A DNA stretch of 9,595 nucleotides from JACJYE01 sp964432875 (GTDB lineage: Bacteria > Bacteroidota > Bacteroidia > Chitinophagales > Saprospiraceae), in NCBI GenBank assembly GCA_964432875.1, contig CAYSPJ010000163.1, forward strand, positions 1 through 9,595. The letters are read 5' to 3'. Under the pieces are notes generated by a model. The model was not told the origin of the DNA and did not search any database. It was given only the letters and a program-made list of their open reading frames with translations. This document shows, in pieces, positions 1 through 5,372 of this stretch. The position numbers were made by a program, and so were the translations under genes. Positions within the stretch are counted from its first letter, which is position 1; each line of letters opens with the position of its first letter.

Positions 1-165
1 CTCCGCCTGGATATGAACCTCAGCATGTTGAGCACGAATATCGGCAGGGATAAAACGCGGGTTGAGAATCCGGCATTGACTAGACGACAGCAGGAATTTG
101 GCGGCTATCACGTCATCTGGCTGCAAGATCGCTTGCTGCGCTTAGGCTTGGAATATAGGTTGTGA
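1..165 (+). CDS. C-terminal fragment of a probable outer-membrane beta-barrel protein
   Basis: Frame 1 is open from the window edge to a TGA at 163-165, giving the last 54 residues of a protein whose start lies outside the window. The tail ends in LLRLGLEYRL, with hydrophobic residues at alternate positions and a final hydrophobic residue. This is how the closing strand of TonB-dependent receptors and other Bacteroidota outer-membrane barrels usually looks; an aromatic last residue would be more typical than Leu. An earlier stretch (LDMNLSML) alternates in the same way. The gene converges on the CHAT gene with only 15 nt between the two stop codons, so any terminator must lie inside coding sequence. 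The barrel assignment is inference from the strand pattern; no family-specific motif is visible. Confidence 0.6.
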   Translation, partial: LRLDMNLSMLSTNIGRDKTRVENPALTRRQQEFGGYHVIWLQDRLLRLGLEYRL

Positions 166-180
166 AACGGGCAAGGGCTA

Positions 181-3100
181 TTATCCATGTCTCCTCCTAG
201 CCAAAGCAAAGGCGATCAGCAACAGCCCCGCCAGCCCAATCAGCCAGATCCATCTCCAATAAGAGCGGGCATTAGAGGAGATTGAGCGCATATCGCCAAC
301 GGCCACCAAGCCGGCCCAAAAGTAGGGGTGGGCGGTGAGCGCGTCGGCAGCGGCGAGGTAGTCGAGTTTGGCTTGGCGCAGGGCCTCATCTTTGACGAAG
401 CCCTGCGCCAGATAGTCGTAAAAATTGACCATCAGCTGGGCAGAAGAATGGTCATTGGCCAGCCACTGGCTCACCACGATACTGCGGCAGCCAGCATGGA
501 AAAAAGCCCGGCCGAGGCTGATAGCGCCCTCTCCCTCCGCGAGCCGGCCAAAGCCCGAATTGCAAGCGCTGATCACGGCGAGCTCAGCGGGTAGCGCGAG
601 CTTGTAGATTTCATAAGCATGCAGGAAGCCATCCGCGAGCGTGTCGCCCTCCAGGGAAAAGGCCAGGCCCGACTGCAGCGGCCGTTCATCATCGGCAATA
701 GCGTGGGCAGCCAGATGGAGGATGCGGCAGCGGGGGGCTGTTTCCCGAAAAGCGCTTTCTGTAGCATCGCCCTCCAGAAAGACTTTGCCGCCAAACCATT
801 GCTTGCCCGCCTTTGCTTCTGAAACGGAAAAGGTCAGCTCGGCAAGCTGTGAACGGTACCCGGAAGCGGCGGCAGCAGCGGGGTAGGCTGGCGCAAAGCC
901 CGCAAAAGCAAGCGGCGCCTGGTGCGGTTCGGGCAAGGGCTTGGCCCAGATGGCTGCCGACCAGGCGTAATGGATGCTGAATTCCCGCAGCAGATAGGCT
1001 TGCGACCTGAAGTCGGTTTTGCCCGTTGCCGGGGCCAGCAGCTCAAACGGCAGGTAGTTCAAGATGCCGTGTGGGATGATGAGCAGCCTGCTCTTGCTCG
1101 TTAGTTTGCTGCGGCATGGGCCGATGAGCAGATCGTGCAGCAGGTGTACTCGCTGTAAGTAAGCCGCTGCCTTCGAGTTTTGGTAAGAAAAAGAAGCGAT
1201 GTCTGCTGCGCGTATGCCGCTGATGCTGGCTTCGAAGTCAGCAGGCAACGCTTGGGCAACGCCTTGCAGGCCGTTTTCGTCCAAGAGGAAGAGATAGAGT
1301 TGACGGTCGTCGTAAAAATAGGCCAAAAGGCTGGTGCGCTCAGCCGCCAGCTTTTTCATCAGTGCGGCCTGATCTAAAGCAGGCAGCGCATAACGCAACT
1401 GGCGAAACCTGGGATAAGCCTCCTCCAGCGTGGCCAACTGCTCGGCATAGGCCTGTTTGGACTCAAAAAGGGCGCTTTGCAGGGTTTGAGCGCTTTCCGG
1501 CCGGTTGCGTTCTGCCGCTTCGGCTAGCTCTTCTTCCAGGTCCGCGATTTGCTTTTCCAGCCTTGCGAGCGCAGCCCTTTCCGCTTGGGGCAGCTCGGCA
1601 TCCAACAGGGCCCAGCCTTCGCTCAGGCTGCGCCACAGCAGGCTGGCCCTGCTGCTTTCTGAAATCTCGAAGGCTTGCCAAAGGTAGTCCGCGTCGCCCG
1701 TAATCCGGTAGAGCCGTATCGCGGTTTTTACCCCCGTTTTATAAAGCTCAGCGGTGCCGGTGTTGAGATGTTGGCGAGAGGCTTCCGAGGCATAACCCTG
1801 CCGCAGCTTGCCGATGAGGCGCAGCGCGAGCTGAACCGTCGTTAGCGCCGCTTTCAGCATGGGCTCGGGCCGTTCTTGCCGGGCGGAGAGGGCTTCGAGC
1901 ACTAGCGCCTTGGTGCCCAGGAGCTTCAAGCAGGCCAGCTCATCCTGGATGCCGGCCAAGTCAGGGTTGCTATCCCATTGGGCAGCAGGGCTGCCGCTAT
2001 GTATGCTCAATTCCTGTAGGCCTAGCTGGCAATAAGCTAAAGCCGAGTCCAGGCCGTTCAATTCTACCCAAGTCTCGGCGATGTCCTGGCAGGCCTGGGC
2101 GATGAGGCTGGTAGGGCGGTAGTCGCGCGCGCCCAGCTTTTTCAGCGCAAACTGGTAGTGCGCCAGGGCCTCCTGCCTCGCTCCTTGCTCCCGATAAACC
2201 ACGGCGAGATTGAAATAGCCCGCCAAGACGTAGGGATGGTCGGGTGGCAGGGCTTGTTCCAGCCGTTTCTGCCCGCTGCGGTAGAGCCGGAGCGCGGTGC
2301 GGTAATCCTTCAGGTCAGCATATACGCCGGCCAGCTCGGTCATCGCGCCCGCCGCTTGCGGGTGGCTGCTGCCCAGGGCCGCCTCGGCGATGCGCAGCCC
2401 TTCCTGCACGTAGGGCAGCGCGGCTTGGTATGCGCCCATTTCCTGATAGACTTTGCCGATGTTGCGATGGTATTTGGCTACGCTGGGGTGGTCGGCAGCA
2501 TAGTTTTTGAGCTTGATCTCCAGGGCTTTTTGCCCATAGTCCAGCGCCTTTTGCAAGTCGCCTTGCTTGCGGTAGAGGTAGCCCATGTTGCTGTAGATGC
2601 GGTTGAAATCTTCGCTGTCGGGGGCGGATGATTTTTGGAATACCTGAAAAGCGCGCAAATAGTAAGTTTCGGCATCTTGGTAACTACCCATTTTATGGAA
2701 AACCGTGCCGATATTCATCCAGGCGTTGCCCGCCTGTGAACTCTCCCGGCCATAGGTTTGCTCAATGATCTCCAGGGCTTGCTGATAAGCAGCGATAGCC
2801 TGGCCGGGTTCGTACATCTGAGCATAGGCATTGCCGATATCCAGGTAACAATCGGCGGCGGCTTCGCTCTGTGGGCCGCTTGTTTTTTGGGCAATGGCCA
2901 AAGCGGCTTGGAGGTGCCGCAGGGCCTGTTCGTGCTCCCGCAGCTTGAGATGGGCACGGGCCAGGCGGGCGAGGAATCGGAGTTCGCCCTCATGCCCGCT
3001 GCCCTGTGCTTGTATGCTCGCCTGCCAAGCGCGGTGGAAGTGCTGCTGGGCGGCGCGGTAGTTGCCCTGGGCATACTCGCGCTTGCCCCGCTCGTACAGC

Positions 3101-3183
3101 TCGTCCGGCGATTGGGCGGCCAGCAGCAGGGGAGCGGCAGCACAAACAAGGAGTAATACCGTATGCAATAGGGCATGTCTCAT
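181..3183 (-). CDS. Secreted TPR-CHAT caspase-like protein with C-terminal membrane anchor
   Basis: This 1000-residue protein starts with a Sec signal peptide (about 1-23, likely cleavage near AA/QS). An array of about eight tetratricopeptide repeats of the Kinesin-light-chain/Tpr_12 type follows (about 26-395), then helical linkers and a Glu/Ala-rich probable coiled coil (about 532-590). A CHAT domain fills about 610-965. Its caspase-like dyad is visible: His827 in HLAAHA and Cys874 in ISACNSG. Supporting family motifs are LLIIPHGILNYLPFELL (700-716) and HPYFWAGLVAVGD (952-964). Residues about 975-995 form one hydrophobic helix followed by RRRHG, a stop-transfer anchor, so the protease domain should face the periplasm. 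CHAT proteins are clan CD peptidases that cut partner proteins or act as regulated scaffolds; the TPRs would sense a partner. It is the last gene of the minus-strand block, 223 nt beyond the LamG cytolysin. The substrate is unknown. Confidence 0.93.
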   Translation of the reverse strand: MRHALLHTVLLLVCAAAPLLLAAQSPDELYERGKREYAQGNYRAAQQHFHRAWQASIQAQGSGHEGELRFLARLARAHLKLREHEQALRHLQAALAIAQKTSGPQSEAAADCYLDIGNAYAQMYEPGQAIAAYQQALEIIEQTYGRESSQAGNAWMNIGTVFHKMGSYQDAETYYLRAFQVFQKSSAPDSEDFNRIYSNMGYLYRKQGDLQKALDYGQKALEIKLKNYAADHPSVAKYHRNIGKVYQEMGAYQAALPYVQEGLRIAEAALGSSHPQAAGAMTELAGVYADLKDYRTALRLYRSGQKRLEQALPPDHPYVLAGYFNLAVVYREQGARQEALAHYQFALKKLGARDYRPTSLIAQACQDIAETWVELNGLDSALAYCQLGLQELSIHSGSPAAQWDSNPDLAGIQDELACLKLLGTKALVLEALSARQERPEPMLKAALTTVQLALRLIGKLRQGYASEASRQHLNTGTAELYKTGVKTAIRLYRITGDADYLWQAFEISESSRASLLWRSLSEGWALLDAELPQAERAALARLEKQIADLEEELAEAAERNRPESAQTLQSALFESKQAYAEQLATLEEAYPRFRQLRYALPALDQAALMKKLAAERTSLLAYFYDDRQLYLFLLDENGLQGVAQALPADFEASISGIRAADIASFSYQNSKAAAYLQRVHLLHDLLIGPCRSKLTSKSRLLIIPHGILNYLPFELLAPATGKTDFRSQAYLLREFSIHYAWSAAIWAKPLPEPHQAPLAFAGFAPAYPAAAAASGYRSQLAELTFSVSEAKAGKQWFGGKVFLEGDATESAFRETAPRCRILHLAAHAIADDERPLQSGLAFSLEGDTLADGFLHAYEIYKLALPAELAVISACNSGFGRLAEGEGAISLGRAFFHAGCRSIVVSQWLANDHSSAQLMVNFYDYLAQGFVKDEALRQAKLDYLAAADALTAHPYFWAGLVAVGDMRSISSNARSYWRWIWLIGLAGLLLIAFALARRRHG

Positions 3184-3260
3184 ATTAGGCGATATTGGGT
3201 TTCCTGATTCAAGACCTTTCGGAATAGGGCGAGGCCGAAAAGGACGCCTCCCGAAACGCT

Positions 3261-3339
3261 TAAGCCTCCAAGATAGGTTTTATTGGCATACCAATTTAAG
3301 AAAAAGGCCGCCTGATTGGATTTTTCAGGTGGAGGCTTA
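3261..3339. repeat. Perfect 10-bp inverted repeat with 59-nt spacer
   Basis: TAAGCCTCCA (3261-3270) is the exact reverse complement of TGGAGGCTTA (3330-3339). The spacer contains the terminator-like hairpin. On the minus transcript the two arms could pair as an outer stem competing with the inner hairpin, which would be an attenuator-like layout. It may equally be a protein-binding dyad or chance. Confidence 0.45.
3301..3332 (-). terminator. Possible Rho-independent terminator of the cytolysin genes
   Basis: Read on the minus strand, CCACCTG (3332-3326) pairs with CAGGCGG (3314-3308) around an 11-nt A-rich loop, with one A-C mismatch. CC and five T residues follow (3307-3301). It lies about 75 nt past the stop of the LamG cytolysin and would separate it from the CHAT gene, though the imperfect stem could allow read-through. 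Confidence 0.4.
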
Positions 3340-3406
3340 GCCGACTATAAGTCTGGGCTGAGCGCTCTGGCTTATCAACAGAAAGCTTTCCGGCAGCATT
3401 GGCTTC

Positions 3407-5284
3407 CTAAAATCTGTAATACTCCAGCAGGCCTCTTTCAAGCCCGCGTATTTGTGCGTCGCTTGGTACGAAGTCATAGATCTGCATTTCAAGCATTTTT
3501 ATCGTGGCAAAACCTACACCTGCTGAAGACCCATTGATGTCGCTTACCCCGATGCTTGCACCCAGGAACTGCTCGATGGGTATGGTCATGTTGGGGTCAT
3601 GTGCCTCTTTCAGGCCATTGATAAATATGCTTACCCCGTTTTCCTGGCTGAAGGTGAAAATCAAGAGCTGCTCTTCAAATATTGACCGGTTGAGCTGGGC
3701 GCTCAGTTTATTGTTGCCTCCATGCGAAATGCTCACGGTTTGGCTGTTGTCAAAACCGATCCTGATCCCCCTGCCCGGCGCGTTGCTTTCTCCCCAAAAC
3801 CAATATAAAGGTGTGTTGTCATTTGGCGGAACTCCAGTTCGGCTCACTATTGCGACAATGGTATAATCCGTGTTTCGAAGCGCCGTTCCGGGAACGCTCA
3901 TACGCCCGGTAAATGACGTAGAATTATACTGAAAATAAGGAACCCGTCCTCCATCCGGATTACCTGGATTCCAAAGGCCAGCATATTGCGGGCCGCCGAA
4001 TGGCACTACTGCATCACGGCTATTATTACCTGTTTGTGCACCAAATAAATCCTGCCACCGGGTGATACCCCTGGCACCAAGAACATTTCCCCAGGATACG
4101 CCCTTACTGCCTCGATACCAGGCTACTCCATCATAAAGTGCATCACTCAGGGGCGCACAATCAATAATGTCGTACTCGGTAGCAACTTTAACTTTAAGCT
4201 GTCGCGCCGGATCATTGGCTGCATTTACAGTATAACTGAGCGGTTGGCCAGTGGTAATCGTTCCACCTTCTGCTACAAACGTCTTGAGGGCGTTAAAATC
4301 TCCGGTCAGGGCTGCCGCAGCCTGGCTAGAGTTTCCGCCGATGGCATATCCGCTTATCTGGACACTGCTAAGTTCGCTTACGTACTTCACGTCGCCGCCA
4401 AGGGAACCGCTCGCCACCACACCGTTAAAGCTGGCATCAATGGAAGCCCTCATTTCCTGATATGAATCTGTTGACTGGATCAGAAGGTAAAAAATCCGGC
4501 CATAGGTTACGCTCGATACATACGCTGCAGGATTTCCGGGTTGGATATAACGCCTTAGCTGTTCTCCCGTCACATTCTCCCCAAAAAATTGGGAAGGGTC
4601 AGTCGGTGCCTCAAAAGCAATGGTGTAGTAACTCTGGGTAAGGCGAACCAGATACCGGTTGTAGCTTACATCCGAATTATAGTTGAAAGAACCCTGCACA
4701 TCCGTAGTAAGGCTGCTGTATTCGGCCCTAAGCGCTACGCCAAGCTGCTCGCGCGATGAGATGCGCTCCATTGAGTAAGTGGTCCTCGCCGGGAGGTCGC
4801 CCGGGTTGTTCGCAATAATTTCGTTCATGGCATCATAGACGCTGCCGAGCCCAACTACATCGAGCTGCCGGCTTGCAGAGGATGCGCCATTTACGAGCGT
4901 TATAACAATTTTACCTGGACCGCGCTCTACTGGTATCGAGCTTGGTGTCGCATTGCTCAGTGTATTGCCCTGTAGCAGGTTGCCCGGGAAAATGACCTGG
5001 GTGTTAGGGTCAAATTGGGGGTAATCGCTGTATCCCCGAGTCAGGCTTACGGTTTTTCGTGTACAGAAATATAGTTCATTGCCAGAATATTCTTCTGACT
5101 CCACGGGGTCGGTTTCACTGTAGCTCTCTGTAAAATCTTCAAAAGATCCGGCTCCTTCTAAGATGATATCATGGCCAACGCCGTCTACAATGTTATCCTT
5201 TGTGCATGCATTGAAAATAAGTATAGCGCAAATCATCGGGAGGAGGAGAAAGGAAATTCGATTTGTCGTGAATAGCTTTTTCAT
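3407..5284 (-). CDS. CDC-like (thiol-activated cytolysin family) lipoprotein with C-terminal LamG-like domain
   Basis: This 625-residue predicted lipoprotein has signal MKKLFTTNRI plus a hydrophobic core and lipobox FNAC, with Cys27 lipidated. An acidic linker follows (about 28-70). Residues about 75-376 match the CDC pore-forming core: QVIFPGNLLQGNTL (96-109) resembles the CDC FPGALIQA region, SIPVERGPGKIVITL follows at 116-130, then YYTIAFEAPTDPSQFF (219-234), SSVTYGRIFYLLIQST (257-272), and GYAIGGNSSQAAAALTGDF (312-330) ending near YDIIDC. The two helix-to-hairpin regions should be about 170-216 and 276-312. The Trp-rich undecapeptide and domain 4, which bind cholesterol in true CDCs, are absent. 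Instead about 384-625 looks like a concanavalin-type LamG domain (DYTIVAIV, GVSIFINGLKEAH, and an ending rich in MQIYDFVPSDAQIRGLE). Family membership is clear; pore formation and target are inference. It lies 88 nt after its paralogue and is probably co-transcribed with it. Confidence 0.88.
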   Translation of the reverse strand: MKKLFTTNRISFLLLPMICAILIFNACTKDNIVDGVGHDIILEGAGSFEDFTESYSETDPVESEEYSGNELYFCTRKTVSLTRGYSDYPQFDPNTQVIFPGNLLQGNTLSNATPSSIPVERGPGKIVITLVNGASSASRQLDVVGLGSVYDAMNEIIANNPGDLPARTTYSMERISSREQLGVALRAEYSSLTTDVQGSFNYNSDVSYNRYLVRLTQSYYTIAFEAPTDPSQFFGENVTGEQLRRYIQPGNPAAYVSSVTYGRIFYLLIQSTDSYQEMRASIDASFNGVVASGSLGGDVKYVSELSSVQISGYAIGGNSSQAAAALTGDFNALKTFVAEGGTITTGQPLSYTVNAANDPARQLKVKVATEYDIIDCAPLSDALYDGVAWYRGSKGVSWGNVLGARGITRWQDLFGAQTGNNSRDAVVPFGGPQYAGLWNPGNPDGGRVPYFQYNSTSFTGRMSVPGTALRNTDYTIVAIVSRTGVPPNDNTPLYWFWGESNAPGRGIRIGFDNSQTVSISHGGNNKLSAQLNRSIFEEQLLIFTFSQENGVSIFINGLKEAHDPNMTIPIEQFLGASIGVSDINGSSAGVGFATIKMLEMQIYDFVPSDAQIRGLERGLLEYYRF

Positions 5285-5308
5285 CTAGCTGGTTATTTTT
5301 TGTGATTG

Positions 5309-5322
5309 ATATGGCTCCATAT
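5309..5322. repeat. Short dyad ATATGG-CT-CCATAT in leader A
   Basis: A perfect 6-bp inverted repeat with a 2-nt centre lies between the leader hairpin and the start codon. Copy B keeps only the outer five pairs (ATATG at 7824-7828, CATAT at 7833-7837). It could be an operator or a small RNA hairpin. Confidence 0.4.
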
Positions 5323-5326
5323 ATCG

Positions 5327-5366
5327 CTTGCGCCGGAGAGCTTACCCCCCAGGCGCAAGTTTTTTT
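5327..5366 (+). terminator. Hairpin with T-tract in leader A, terminator-like on the plus strand
   Basis: CTTGCGCC (5327-5334) pairs perfectly with GGCGCAAG (5352-5359), and seven T residues follow (5360-5366). On the plus strand this is a textbook intrinsic terminator, yet no plus-strand gene precedes it. On the minus strand the same sequence is a stem-loop in the intergenic leader, preceded by an A-tract and not followed by T residues, so it should not stop read-through from the FG-GAP gene. It may end antisense transcripts or act as a leader structure. Confidence 0.6.
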
Positions 5367-5372
5367 CTGGGC

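Larger units (their letters stand above)
3184..3406. other. Intergenic region between LamG cytolysin and CHAT gene
   Basis: This 223-nt gap holds no credible gene. It contains a weak minus-strand terminator-like hairpin (3301-3332) and a perfect 10-bp inverted repeat, TAAGCCTCCA at 3261-3270 and TGGAGGCTTA at 3330-3339. A second, imperfect inverted pair (CCTTTCGG and CCGAAAAGG) lies nearer the CHAT start. On the minus strand, TATCTTGG about 90 nt before the CHAT start loosely resembles the Bacteroidota -7 element TAnnTTTG, too loosely to call. The gap is long enough for the CHAT gene to have its own promoter. Confidence 0.5.
5282..5370 (-). repeat. Conserved leader repeat, copy A (5' of the LamG cytolysin)
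   Basis: This 89-nt stretch ends with the start codon of the LamG cytolysin. It matches 7797-7885 in 83 of 90 aligned columns (five substitutions and two single-base indels that cancel). Similarity continues weakly into the signal-peptide codons and, on the other side, across the stop codon of the upstream gene. It contains the hairpin at 5327-5359, the dyad at 5309-5322 and the identical pre-start stretch AACCAGCTAG. There is no Shine-Dalgarno sequence, which is usual in Bacteroidota. Such identity between non-coding leaders of strongly diverged genes suggests either a functional leader or recent conversion. Confidence 0.9.

Noticed and set aside
2158..2631. Plus-strand open frame of 157 codons, and others opposite the CHAT gene
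   Set aside because: They are antisense shadows in a GC-rich gene; the minus-strand frame has TPR and CHAT motifs across its whole length.
3122..3183. CHAT protein as a lipoprotein (Cys14 in its signal peptide)
   Set aside because: The residues before Cys14 are L-L-V, not a lipobox (small residue required at -1), and the cysteine sits in the middle of the hydrophobic core.
3407..5284. Either cytolysin as a true cholesterol-dependent cytolysin
   Set aside because: No Trp-rich undecapeptide and no Thr-Leu cholesterol-recognition domain is present after the core; the C-terminal parts are LamG-like and FG-GAP instead.
5282..5370. Leader repeats as integron attC sites or insertion-sequence ends
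   Set aside because: There is no GTTRRRY-type core site, integrase, transposase or target-site duplication in the window; the repeats are in direct orientation and each ends at a start codon.
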